Source: Thermoproteota archaeon (GTDB lineage Archaea; Thermoproteota; Thermoprotei_A; Sulfolobales; Ignisphaeraceae). Taken from it: DNA of 64,000 nt. The notes beneath the pieces were generated by a model. The model saw only the letters and a program-made list of their open reading frames with translations, had not been told where the DNA came from and ran no database searches. Shown here one piece after another: positions 1 through 8,416 of the stretch. Each line of letters begins with the position of its first letter. The first letter of the stretch is position 1. The translations under genes were made by a program, and so were the position numbers. Location: assembly GCA_030550585.1 (NCBI GenBank), contig JAUQPB010000001.1:124001-188000 (forward strand). Direction: 5' to 3'.

Positions 1-39
1 AACTTCTCCAATTTCCTCAGGAGCGAATATCCTTGGCAA
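1..39 (-). CDS. Start of a PFL/DUF711 (UPF0210)-like protein, cut by window edge
   Basis: Only 13 codons are present. They begin at a TTG (39-37) and read MPRIFAPEEIGEV. A strong GAGGGTG ribosome binding site (52-46) lies six bases upstream, inside the end of the ACT-domain gene, so translation probably starts here. In archaea the small ACT-domain protein of this type is commonly followed by a PFL/DUF711 (UPF0210) gene. The identity is therefore inferred from context and a short N-terminal resemblance, not from a domain. Confidence 0.5.
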   Translation of the reverse strand, partial: MPRIFAPEEIGEV

Positions 40-42
40 GCG

Positions 43-363
43 CTACACCCTCTGCATAGCCCTGAAAACAGCAATATGATTAACGCTCACCTCAACACCG
101 AGATCCCTACCCTTTGCAATAAGCTCTTCTCTAAGCTTAGGCAAGTCGATTCTACCTGTAGACAAATCGACGATCATTATCATGCTGAAAATTCCTCTAA
201 CAACTGTCTGGGAAATGTCAACAATATTCACATTGTATTTTGCTAGAACAGATGTTATGCCAGCTACAATACCAGGTTTGTCAGCACCGATAACTGTTAT
301 AACGGCTAGGCTCTCATCTGAAGCTCTATCAAGATCGCTATGCAGCATGGCTTCTCGTACCAC
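43..363 (-). CDS. Small ACT-domain protein (UPF0237 type)
   Basis: About 106 residues containing one ACT domain: the segment AVITVIGADKPGIVAGITS opens the fold, with a second strand near SMIMIVDLS. ACT domains bind amino acids or other small ligands. Stand-alone members like this are probable regulatory subunits, often next to a PFL/DUF711 gene, as here. The call starts at GTG 363. ATG 348 is an equally good start and would remove five residues. A TATA-like run near 388-397 on this strand would place transcription start close to 366. The ligand cannot be told from the sequence. Confidence 0.8.
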   Translation of the reverse strand: MVREAMLHSDLDRASDESLAVITVIGADKPGIVAGITSVLAKYNVNIVDISQTVVRGIFSMIMIVDLSTGRIDLPKLREELIAKGRDLGVEVSVNHIAVFRAMQRV

Positions 364-440
364 AGCGAATATTAGTTACATAGTAATGCATAAAAATATT
401 ACTGAATCTAGAATCAGGTTCCAGAAGAAGCGCATTTCAG

Positions 441-500
441 AAAATGTGATGAGCTCAGGCGACTCTGAATAGTGATGTGGTCAGCCTTGGCTGAACCAAC
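441..500 (+). ncRNA. C/D box sRNA candidate (2'-O-methylation guide)
   Basis: All four boxes occur in order: C GTGATGA (446-452), guide GCTCAGGCGACT (453-464, 12 nt), D' CTGA (465-468), spacer of 3, C' GTGATGT (472-478), guide GGTCAGCCTTGG (479-490, 12 nt), D CTGA (491-494). This spacing matches archaeal dual-guide sRNAs that bind L7Ae, Nop5 and fibrillarin. It lies in the divergent gap before the YjbQ-like genes, with a TATA-like run at about 391-399. The D guide contains TCAGCCTTG, complementary to a CAAGGCTGA segment I recall from archaeal 16S rRNA near E. coli position 900. That target is tentative. Ends are approximate. Confidence 0.85.
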
Positions 501-558
501 TTGGCACAACAACCACTTTTAATTGCTGCCAGCAAGCAACATTTTTGTGGTGGTTTTC

Positions 559-942
559 GTGGATTTGAAGATGTATAGACTAACATTTGAGAGCAAAGGC
601 TATGAGGCACAGGATATAACAGCACATATAGCTAATGTTATTAGGGAGAGTGGTCTTGTAAATGGAATAGCAGTTCTATATACCAATGAGAGGGGCTGTA
701 GCGTTACTGAAATAGAGTATGAGCCTGAACTACTCGCAGACCTCGAACAGCTTCTTCATAGAGTTGGATGTGTAGACAAGTCGCTTTGCAATGTGATAAT
801 AGGGAAAAATGTCTTTGTACCTGTTGTAAAAGGATCCATGTTTCTAGGCCAGTTCAAGAGAATAGTATTTGTAGATATATCCAGAATCGAGGGAAGCAAG
901 TCTGTGGTGCTTGTCCTTGAAGGTGTATTCAAAGGTAATTGA
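559..942 (+). CDS. YjbQ-like (UPF0047) protein, divergent copy A
   Basis: About 127 residues with the YjbQ/UPF0047 layout: an N-terminal strand, ITAHIANVIRESGLVNG, and a C-terminal VFVPVVKGSMFLGQFKRIVFVDI that corresponds to the family's IPVEDG...LGTWQGI segment. The conserved family segment, approximately PHTTA.I..NE, is replaced here by LYTNERGCSVTEIEYE, so the usual active-site residues are missing. The start is chosen at GTG 559, five bases after GGTGG (549-553); ATG 571 is the alternative. It overlaps the next gene, a second YjbQ-like copy. Some family members have thiamine-phosphate synthase activity; this copy may be non-catalytic. Confidence 0.65.
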   Translation: MDLKMYRLTFESKGYEAQDITAHIANVIRESGLVNGIAVLYTNERGCSVTEIEYEPELLADLEQLLHRVGCVDKSLCNVIIGKNVFVPVVKGSMFLGQFKRIVFVDISRIEGSKSVVLVLEGVFKGN

Positions 943-1312
943 AGTAAAAACCTACGGGCCAATGGTGCTACACAACATTACTGATATTGTAACAGACTGT
1001 ATCAAAGAAAGTGGCGTCAAAAACGGTTTGATATGGATCTCAGTTGAAGGGGCAACACCAGCCATTGTAGTCCTTGAGGTTGGCAAGGAAGAGGCGTTCT
1101 TGAATTTCATAACAAGGCTAATACCATTTGAAGGTTGGAGACATGGAAATGCATATGCACATCTAATCTCAACAATTCTATCGACAAATGCTGTTATCCC
1201 AGTTGAAAACGGGGCTATTATGCTGCGCAACGATGAGAGGATATATTTGCTGGAGACGAGATCTGTTTACAACCATGTGAGGAGAATAGCTGTGGAAATT
1301 CATGGTATCTAA
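917..1312 (+). CDS. YjbQ-like (UPF0047) protein, divergent copy B
   Basis: About 131 residues. The stretch GNAYAHLISTIL followed by AVIPVENGAIML matches the family's GN.DAH...S and IPVEDG segments, so the YjbQ fold is clearer than in copy A. The conserved HTTA-type motif is replaced by VEGATPAIVVLE. TTG 917 is chosen because GGTG (906-909) precedes it by seven bases; TTG 911 and GTG 923 are alternatives. The gene overlaps the end of copy A by 26 bases, so the two are translated from one message and the products may form a mixed oligomer. Confidence 0.7.
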   Translation: MKVYSKVIEVKTYGPMVLHNITDIVTDCIKESGVKNGLIWISVEGATPAIVVLEVGKEEAFLNFITRLIPFEGWRHGNAYAHLISTILSTNAVIPVENGAIMLRNDERIYLLETRSVYNHVRRIAVEIHGI

Positions 1313-1314
1313 AC

Positions 1315-1968
1315 TTGATAAGATCCTTTGTCATAGCCTTGTTTTTGAAGGCTCTCCACAGGCTTCTATGGAGAAAGAAGAGTATCAAGGGGTATGTGAT
1401 TCAAGGAGTCTTCATACCCTTCTACTTTGTCTCATCCAACGCTGTTGCAATAACGGCTAAAGTTCTCAACAATGTGACTAGCATAAAGAGTTTCTGCGAA
1501 GTTGGCAGTGGGTCTGGATACATAGCCATAGAGCTTCTTAAAGAATTTGAAAACCTGTATGCGGTGATCATAGACATTGACGAGAACGCTGCTAAGATCT
1601 CTAAAATAAATGCTAAGAAAATTGGTGTTTTCAGCAGATTGGATATAGTCCAATGCTTATCTGGCCATTGTCTAAGGAAAAAATCGTTTGATTTAGCTTT
1701 ATCCAACCCCCCATATTTGCCGTGTCCAGCATCACTATCGGTTCAACTATGTAGCGGTATTGATGAGAATGTATATATAGATATTGTGTCTCAGCTGGTT
1801 AGAGTATCAAAGAGGTTTGTCATGGTGTCTTCATCTAGTCTTGCAAAAGCGTGGAGAGCTGTTTCCAATATATTCAAAGGTGTTGTAACATTTGCTGTGA
1901 AAACTCCTTTTGACGAGGTGAAGGTCATGCTAATAGATGTTGATATGAAAAATATGCAAGATGTGTAA
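1315..1968 (+). CDS. HemK/PrmC-like SAM-dependent methyltransferase
   Basis: 217 residues. The SAM-binding motif EVGSGSGYIA is at about residues 63-72. An acidic residue typical of motif II follows in IIDIDENAAKIS, and the NPPYLP motif is at about 137-142. NPPY is the signature of enzymes that methylate a side-chain amide nitrogen, such as glutamine in release factors. In archaea the expected partner is a Trm112-like protein and the likely substrate aRF1. It starts three bases after copy B and is probably co-transcribed. The N-terminus is shorter than in bacterial PrmC. Confidence 0.75.
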   Translation: MIRSFVIALFLKALHRLLWRKKSIKGYVIQGVFIPFYFVSSNAVAITAKVLNNVTSIKSFCEVGSGSGYIAIELLKEFENLYAVIIDIDENAAKISKINAKKIGVFSRLDIVQCLSGHCLRKKSFDLALSNPPYLPCPASLSVQLCSGIDENVYIDIVSQLVRVSKRFVMVSSSSLAKAWRAVSNIFKGVVTFAVKTPFDEVKVMLIDVDMKNMQDV

Positions 1969-1995
1969 ACAATGTTTGCCAACAGCATGCCTATT

Positions 1996-3012
1996 TTAAA
2001 ATACTATTGTTTTTCCATAGACTGTATTCAGAACCACCTTGCCGCTTCCGTCAACAACACGACCAAGCTCATAGAATTCAAAGTTGTGTGATTTAATGAT
2101 GTTTTCAATATCATGAATATTCTCTTTAGATGCTGTTAAGATGAGTCCCACACCCATGTTAAACACTCTATACATTTCATCGACAGATATGTTGCCTAGC
2201 TCCATAATGGCTTCGAATATTTTTGGCGGTTTCGGCATGTCGAGCACCATGTTTACATTTGGTGGTGTAACCCTCTTCAGCTTTGTGAAGGCCCCTCCAG
2301 TTATGTGTGCAACGCTTGTTACAAGCCTCTGATCTATTAGATCTCGAACCAGATTCGAGTATATGGCCACTGGCTTGGCAAGTTCATCAGCTAGGTTGAT
2401 ACCGTCTATAGTGGAGCTATAGCCTATGTTTCTACTTTCCAGAACTTTTCTCACAAGGCTATAGCCATTTGCGTGAAGCCCCCAGCTCGAAACACCTATA
2501 ACAACATCACCTATATGCGTAGTGTTGCTGAAGCTACTGTCCCTTACCGCAAGCACTGTACACACAACATCAACGCCGTTTGCAAGATCTGGTAGAATCG
2601 CTGTTTCACCACCGAGAACAGCTATTCTTGCAACTCTTGCAGCATCTACAACACCCTCAACAATATCTTTGAACGTCTCCTCATCTGCTTTCGGCATAGC
2701 GATATAATCTACAACTGCGATGGGTTTGGCCCCATCGCACACAACATCATTTACATTCATAGCCACACAATCCCATCCAGCAACCCTCATCTTGCCCAGC
2801 TTCTGCAAGACAATAGTTTTTGTCCCAACACCATCAACATGCAGAGAGAGGTTTAGCCCACTGTATTTGACTGATGCTGTGTATCCCCCTATCCCACTAA
2901 CCTCGAACCCGAGCTCCTTATTGAGAGACTCTATCAATGAGAGGACAAATCTGTGCATAGACCTGTGCTTGTCTAGATCTACGCCAGCCATGCTGTAAGT
3001 CCATGAGGACAT
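1996..3012 (-). CDS. purM: Phosphoribosylformylglycinamidine cyclo-ligase (AIR synthase)
   Basis: About 338 residues. PurM closes the FGAM ring to give AIR using ATP. The N-terminus YSMAGVDLDKH matches the family's YKDAGVDID opening. LHVDGVGTKT and CVAMNVNDVVCDGAKP are the conserved nucleotide and metal segments, followed by GGETAILPD and HITGGAF. ATG 3012 is preferred because it places the family N-terminus correctly. A GTG at 3021 overlaps the purT stop by one base and would add three residues. It is the last gene of the purine operon. Confidence 0.95.
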   Translation of the reverse strand: MSSWTYSMAGVDLDKHRSMHRFVLSLIESLNKELGFEVSGIGGYTASVKYSGLNLSLHVDGVGTKTIVLQKLGKMRVAGWDCVAMNVNDVVCDGAKPIAVVDYIAMPKADEETFKDIVEGVVDAARVARIAVLGGETAILPDLANGVDVVCTVLAVRDSSFSNTTHIGDVVIGVSSWGLHANGYSLVRKVLESRNIGYSSTIDGINLADELAKPVAIYSNLVRDLIDQRLVTSVAHITGGAFTKLKRVTPPNVNMVLDMPKPPKIFEAIMELGNISVDEMYRVFNMGVGLILTASKENIHDIENIIKSHNFEFYELGRVVDGSGKVVLNTVYGKTIVF

Positions 3013-3020
3013 TACAACCA

Positions 3021-4241
3021 CTACATGATAGCTATATGCGATGCTGCTTTTCTCGCCTTGTCCAAAGCCTCCTCAACGCTTCTCCCTCTCGCGAGCACCA
3101 CAGCCATTCTTCTATCTCTATATGTAAACGGTTTTCCAAATACCCTCACATCAACACCCTCTATCTTCATAGCCTCGTAGACACCTGCTATCCTCGGAGC
3201 CCACACATTGTCAACCTCAGCATATATGGCAATCGATGCAGCGGGCGTTAATATCCTTGGCCTCGGCACTGGAAGCCCTAGGATGGCTCTAACATGGATT
3301 GCAAACTCGCTGAGCTCTTGGCTAGCCATGGTAACCATGCCGGTATCATGTGGTCTTGGAGCCACCTCACTAAACAGTATTTTGCCGTCTTTTGTCAGGA
3401 AGATCTCTACACCAAATATTCCTAGCCCTCCAAGACCCTCTGCTACTCTAACTCCTATTTCTCTAGCCTTGTCAAGGACATTTACAGGCTTTTGTGATGG
3501 TTGCCAAGACTCTATATAGTGATATTTTCCGTATCTCCAATGCTCAACAGGTTCGCAAGTGTCTGTAACAACTCCGTTGTCTCCAACGAATCTGTATGCA
3601 AGAACAGTAAACTCTGTTTCTAGCTGGACAAACTCTTCGGCTATAACCCTTCTGCTCTTACCCCTAGAATGCCTCACAGCATATTCATAAGCTTCTCTAA
3701 CAAGCTTTGGACTGGGCTCAGAGACCTTTACATGTCCATGGCCACTGCTACTCATCTCGGGTTTTAGCAGACATGGATAGCCAACCTTGTCACAGGCTTC
3801 AACAGCTTCGTCAGGACTTTCGGCAAATGCGTATTTGGTTGTTGGAAGACCGAGCCTCTCTGCGGCGAATCTTCTAAGCTCTATTCTGTTCATAGCGATT
3901 CTAACAGCCTTGGCATTGGGGACTACGAAAAAGCCCCTGGACTCTAGATCCTCTAGAGCCTCATACGATATAGCCTCTATCTCGGGCACTATAACATCTG
4001 GTCTCTCTCTTTCGGCAACAGCTTTAACAGCATTAGTGTTTAGCATATCTATGACATATCTCCTGTGAGCGACATGCATTGCTGGTGCCCAGTCGTATCT
4101 ATCAACAACAACCACCTCTACACCAAGTCTCTGCGCTTCTATGGCTATCTCCTTGCCTAGTTCTCCCCCACCCAAAAGCATGATCTTTATAGACTCTCCA
4201 AACAATGGTGTAGACAAATACTCTCTCTTCCTATACCCCAT
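3021..4241 (-). CDS. purT: Formate-dependent GAR transformylase
   Basis: 406 residues, ATP-grasp family. PurT formylates GAR using formate and ATP, replacing the folate-dependent PurN. The N-terminal Rossmann segment is IMLLGGGELGKEIAIEA; the ATP-grasp core includes PCLLKPEMSSSGHGH and VEIFLTKDGKILFSEVAPRPHD. ATG 4241 is supported by GAGGTGA six bases upstream, which itself overlaps the purD stop. Use of PurT means the cell needs free formate at this step. Confidence 0.95.
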   Translation of the reverse strand: MGYRKREYLSTPLFGESIKIMLLGGGELGKEIAIEAQRLGVEVVVVDRYDWAPAMHVAHRRYVIDMLNTNAVKAVAERERPDVIVPEIEAISYEALEDLESRGFFVVPNAKAVRIAMNRIELRRFAAERLGLPTTKYAFAESPDEAVEACDKVGYPCLLKPEMSSSGHGHVKVSEPSPKLVREAYEYAVRHSRGKSRRVIAEEFVQLETEFTVLAYRFVGDNGVVTDTCEPVEHWRYGKYHYIESWQPSQKPVNVLDKAREIGVRVAEGLGGLGIFGVEIFLTKDGKILFSEVAPRPHDTGMVTMASQELSEFAIHVRAILGLPVPRPRILTPAASIAIYAEVDNVWAPRIAGVYEAMKIEGVDVRVFGKPFTYRDRRMAVVLARGRSVEEALDKARKAASHIAIM

Positions 4242-4247
4242 ATAGAG

Positions 4248-5738
4248 TCACCTCACAAAACCAATGAGGGGGTTCTCCAATATGCCCTCACCAGGAACCC
4301 AGACAAGAATCTTGCCAATCAAACCATTCTTTGCCCTAGCCATATACACTTGTCTAACTCTGTTTGCAACTCTTTTCCTATCCTCCAAGAGCTCGCTAGA
4401 GCCAATATCTCTTCTGTAAAACAGTGGCCACCCATCCAATGTACTGATGTGTGTAACAGCATTTTCAGCTTTTTTGTATGCCTCTTCATAGCTATTTCCA
4501 TGGCAAACAATTTCAAAGGCTCTAGAACCCTTTGTATAGAGGATCCCGTCAGACCTCATTTCAACACTTGCATACAAGGTCTCGCAACCAAGCTCCCTTA
4601 TCCTAGCCTCGTCGATAGAGATTGGATGGGAGCTGGCAAGATGCTTGTTATCTGGGTATCCAGCGGGCGCAACAGCTTTGACTATTGTTACAATCTCCTC
4701 GTTTATCCTGAGCTTCGCTCCTGCAAGCCTTTTCTCAGCAGCTCTATCCAAAATCTCTAGAAAGTCGCTTTCAACTATTGGAACAAGGTTAGATGCCTCG
4801 GGGTCGCCAAACCTGCTGTAAAACTCTATTACTGTTGGCCCCCAAACACCTGTGAGCATCATTTGCCCGGCGAAAGCACCTATATACGGCTCTCCAACCT
4901 CTTTGACCAGAGCCTTCAGAACATTCGAGACAATTTCTATGGTCTTTCTATACTCCTCATCTGTTATGAATGGCAGTACCCATCCAGGACCTTGAATGCT
5001 GCCCATACCGCCAGTCTCAGGGCCTGTATCATATTCGAAGGCATGTGGATGGTCCTGTATGAGGGGTAGCGGCAGAACTGTATCCCCATCTGTTATAACC
5101 ATTGCTGTGTATTCAACTCCTTCAACTCTCTGCTCAACAATAATCTTGTAGTCTATATCTCTATAACTGCTCATTTCATTGAATAGCTTCTCAACATAGC
5201 TTTTCTTCACCTCCGCCCTATCCCTAGAAAGATATGCCTGGGTATCTCTAACAACCTTAACACCCTTTCCACCTGCCTGTCTAGCAGGTTTTATGACGAC
5301 ATCGCCTGCAAACTCTATGAACTTCCTAGCCTCCTCGACATCCGTAAATGCCTTGAAGTATAGCCTGCCCTCAATACCATATTTCCACATGAGGGTTCTT
5401 GCAAACACCTTGCTCTTCTCGATTTCTGCACAGCGCATTGATGCTCCAAAGACTGTGAACCCCCTATCTCTTAAAGCATCTGTAACACCAGCGAACTGCG
5501 GCTCCTCGGGACCAACGACTATTAGGTCTGGGGATACCTCTTCAGCCACCCCAACAATCTTTTCAGGGCTTGTGGTAGGCGCTATGAACCACTTACCCCC
5601 AGTCTCGCTAGCTTCTCTCTCTAGACCAGGGTTTCTATAGTCCATAGCAACAAATATCCTTGGCTCTAAACCACTTCTTTTAACGAGCTTAGCTATGGCA
5701 TGTTCTCTTCCACCAGATCCTATGATGAGAACCTTCAA
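4248..5738 (-). CDS. purD: Phosphoribosylamine-glycine ligase (GAR synthetase)
   Basis: About 496 residues, ATP-grasp. It ligates glycine to phosphoribosylamine. The N-terminal motif KVLIIGSGGREHAI, then VVIKPARQAGGKGV, and EFYSRFGDPEA in the catalytic part are all PurD hallmarks. TTG 5738 is chosen. It sits four bases after a very strong GGGGGGTGAG, and the family N-terminus begins there. A longer reading frame to 5783 would overlap the upstream gene and add unrelated residues. The gap to the upstream gene is five bases. Confidence 0.95.
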   Translation of the reverse strand: MKVLIIGSGGREHAIAKLVKRSGLEPRIFVAMDYRNPGLEREASETGGKWFIAPTTSPEKIVGVAEEVSPDLIVVGPEEPQFAGVTDALRDRGFTVFGASMRCAEIEKSKVFARTLMWKYGIEGRLYFKAFTDVEEARKFIEFAGDVVIKPARQAGGKGVKVVRDTQAYLSRDRAEVKKSYVEKLFNEMSSYRDIDYKIIVEQRVEGVEYTAMVITDGDTVLPLPLIQDHPHAFEYDTGPETGGMGSIQGPGWVLPFITDEEYRKTIEIVSNVLKALVKEVGEPYIGAFAGQMMLTGVWGPTVIEFYSRFGDPEASNLVPIVESDFLEILDRAAEKRLAGAKLRINEEIVTIVKAVAPAGYPDNKHLASSHPISIDEARIRELGCETLYASVEMRSDGILYTKGSRAFEIVCHGNSYEEAYKKAENAVTHISTLDGWPLFYRRDIGSSELLEDRKRVANRVRQVYMARAKNGLIGKILVWVPGEGILENPLIGFVR

Positions 5739-5743
5739 ACTTC

Positions 5744-7021
5744 TCACCCCCCGAAATAGTCTACACCAAAACATTTTCCACAAAATCTTATCCCAAACCT
5801 TCTAGCAACCCTATCAACATCTCCTTTCGAGAGCCAGTGAAGAGAGTCAACCTCCAAGTAGCTTTTAGCAAGCTCCTTAGACAGATTCGCCGCTAGAAGA
5901 TTCTGTACATCAAGCCTCATAACGTTGTAGGGACAGCCATGCACTAGAGGTGGAGATGCTATGAATAGGTGGATCTCTTTTACACCAACTCTGAATCTTA
6001 GGATCTGGGAAACGGTCTTCATGGTAGATCCTGTCACCATGCTGTCATCAACTATTGCAATCCTCTTGCCCTCTAGCGAGCTTCTAATAGGATTCATCTT
6101 AAGGTGTATAGCAACAATTTTTTCGAAGGGATCGCTTGCCAGCATAGATCTCCTTCTACCACCTGTAGCAACAAAGGCCATGTCAAAGGCTTTTTGAATG
6201 CTGTTTGCAAAGCCTATAGCATATGGCAAAGCCGTTTCAGGAACACCAACAACAACATCAACTTCTCTATCAAGATATTTTGCAAGTTCTGCGCCAAGAG
6301 CCTTTCTAAACTCGTAGACGCTAATGCCATGGACAATGGAGTCGTGTCGAGATAGGTAGAGAAGCTCGAAGAGACAAACCCCGCTGCAACCATTGCTGAA
6401 ATCTGTTGAAAATGTTTTGAACAGGTACCTCGATATGTAAACACCTTCTCCACATCCTAGAAACCTCTTTAAATCACCACCAAGAATATCTATAGCAACG
6501 CTTTCCGATGCTGCTATAGCCATGTCAAATCCATAGCTACCCAAAGCAAATGTTGTAAATCCTTGTGGACCCCTCCAAACAAAAACCTCTCTATCGCTTG
6601 TCAAAACCATGAGCGACGGAATTGAAACGCTGTGATCTGTCTGGAAGGTTTTTATAATATTTCTGAATGCATCAATCCTATTTCTGCTGTTCTTCAACGA
6701 AACAACCAGAGCTGATGTAAAATCGCTTATGGCGCTCCACGGCCTATCAACAATAGCGACAATTTCATAGCCATCGCTTTTCTTTACATCGAAAAGGTTC
6801 TCAGTTTGATAGCTATAGGTTGAGGCTATTGCCACATGGCTTGAAATCTTTTTTGCAACATCAATATCTTCATCTTCGTAGCATTTGAGACTATTACTCT
6901 CATTGGTGCAGACCACATAGTATTGGGAGCCTCTATGCTGTAGAGCCATCAATCCGTATCTTAGAATATTTGAGAGGTTCCAAAGCTCATCGAATGCATA
7001 GATAGTTAGGAGACCACTCAT
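5744..7021 (-). CDS. PurF-like paralog lacking the glutaminase cysteine
   Basis: 425 residues, aligned over its whole length with the adjacent PurF. The N-terminal Ntn-hydrolase region has LMALQHRGSQYY, but the protein begins MSGLLTIY where active PurF begins MCGI, so the catalytic Cys is replaced by Ser. The phosphoribosyltransferase domain keeps a PRPP loop, IAIVDDSMVTGSTMKT. The end has Cys residues in FCGKCFG, parallel to CHACFTG in PurF. A GGTGAT site precedes ATG 7021. Likely roles are a partner subunit, an ammonia-dependent form or a regulator. Sulfolobus genomes also carry two annotated purF genes. Confidence 0.85.
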   Translation of the reverse strand: MSGLLTIYAFDELWNLSNILRYGLMALQHRGSQYYVVCTNESNSLKCYEDEDIDVAKKISSHVAIASTYSYQTENLFDVKKSDGYEIVAIVDRPWSAISDFTSALVVSLKNSRNRIDAFRNIIKTFQTDHSVSIPSLMVLTSDREVFVWRGPQGFTTFALGSYGFDMAIAASESVAIDILGGDLKRFLGCGEGVYISRYLFKTFSTDFSNGCSGVCLFELLYLSRHDSIVHGISVYEFRKALGAELAKYLDREVDVVVGVPETALPYAIGFANSIQKAFDMAFVATGGRRRSMLASDPFEKIVAIHLKMNPIRSSLEGKRIAIVDDSMVTGSTMKTVSQILRFRVGVKEIHLFIASPPLVHGCPYNVMRLDVQNLLAANLSKELAKSYLEVDSLHWLSKGDVDRVARRFGIRFCGKCFGVDYFGG

Positions 7022-7027
7022 ATCACA

Positions 7028-8416
7028 TCACCTAATAAACATCTTTTCTAGGGCATCAGCATCAAGCCCCTTGAATGGGTATAGCCCAGTGAAGCAGGCA
7101 TGACATATCAGAGGTATTCCAACAGCTTTTCTAAGCCCCTCTATAGTGTTGTATCCAACGCTATCAGCATTCAAAGCCCTTGCAATCTCGTCTAAGCCCA
7201 TTGCCCTCCAAGCCAGTAGCTGTTCTCTAGAGGCAACATCTATGCCCATGAAGCACGGGTATCTGAATGGGGGGCTGGCGACCCTTACATGCACTTCGCT
7301 AGCGCCAGCCTCCCTAAGCCTCCTCACTATACTCCGCATGGTAGTGCCCCTAACAATAGAATCGTCGATGAGAACAACCCTCCTACCACTTACAACACTC
7401 TTTATAAAACCGTATTTGAGCCTAGATATGATCTCTCTAGACCTTGGAGGCGCTATAAACCCTCTACCAACATATTTGTTAACAACAATGCCTTCCTCAA
7501 GCGGCAACCCAGAAGCTCTGCTAAAACCTATTGCAGCAGCTCTACCGCTATCAGGAACAGGAACAACAACGTCGCCCATTGCCGGAGCAGCTTTTGCAAG
7601 CTCCTCGCCCATTCTAACCCTAGCAACATAGATGCTAACCCCATTAAATACGCTATCCGGTCTAGAGAAGTAGACATATTCAAAAACGCATGGAGATATT
7701 GGGGTCGAAATTGGTGATTTGGTGAACTCGAGTGAGGAACCATCATAAGATATGATCTCGCCTGGCAAAACCTCTCTCCACCTCCACAGATGCCCGGTAA
7801 CAATGTCTAGTGCAGCTGTTTCCGACGCTACATAGAAATCGCTACCTGTATGCAATACCGCTAGGGGTCTAAACCCATGCGGATCTCTTGCAACAACAAT
7901 CCTCGGCTCAGATGTCAATACGACAATGCTGTATCCCCCAACAACATAGTGTGGAAGAACCTTCAAAGCCTCGACAACATCGTTTCCAAACTCCTTAGCC
8001 AACCTAAATAGAAATGTTGCCAAAACTTTGGCATCTCCATCAGCATCCACGATCCCGAGGAGCTTTGCCATGCTAAAAAAGTTTGCTATTGTACCATTGA
8101 AAGCAACAGCCATTTTAAAATTCTCATCGCCTACTAGAATTGGCTGGGCCTGCGAGTCGAGGTATCCACCAGATGTGGAGTACCTTACATGCCCTATACC
8201 CCCAACAATCTCGTCGACACTTCTTAACTGTGAGATTTTCTCATTGTTTAGAGCCTCTACAACAAGTCCTTTCCCCACCACCCTATGTATTTCGCCACCT
8301 CTTGTAGCAACAACTATACCGGCTGACTCCTGCCCCCTATGCTGAAGTTCTATGAGAAGGGATAGAATTGTTGTTATTACATCACCTGAACCCATATAGC
8401 CAGCTATTCCACACAT
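7028..8416 (-). CDS. purF: Amidophosphoribosyltransferase
   Basis: 462 residues. It catalyses the first step of purine synthesis, forming phosphoribosylamine from PRPP and glutamine. MCGIAGYMGSG exposes the catalytic Cys after Met removal; LQHRGQESAG and GIGHVRYSTSG complete the glutaminase site. VVLIDDSIVRGTTMRS is the PRPP-binding loop. Near the C-terminus, ICHACFTGLYP carries cysteines corresponding to iron-sulfur or metal ligands in some PurF proteins. ATG 8416 follows the purL stop codon with no gap. Confidence 0.96.
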   Translation of the reverse strand: MCGIAGYMGSGDVITTILSLLIELQHRGQESAGIVVATRGGEIHRVVGKGLVVEALNNEKISQLRSVDEIVGGIGHVRYSTSGGYLDSQAQPILVGDENFKMAVAFNGTIANFFSMAKLLGIVDADGDAKVLATFLFRLAKEFGNDVVEALKVLPHYVVGGYSIVVLTSEPRIVVARDPHGFRPLAVLHTGSDFYVASETAALDIVTGHLWRWREVLPGEIISYDGSSLEFTKSPISTPISPCVFEYVYFSRPDSVFNGVSIYVARVRMGEELAKAAPAMGDVVVPVPDSGRAAAIGFSRASGLPLEEGIVVNKYVGRGFIAPPRSREIISRLKYGFIKSVVSGRRVVLIDDSIVRGTTMRSIVRRLREAGASEVHVRVASPPFRYPCFMGIDVASREQLLAWRAMGLDEIARALNADSVGYNTIEGLRKAVGIPLICHACFTGLYPFKGLDADALEKMFIR

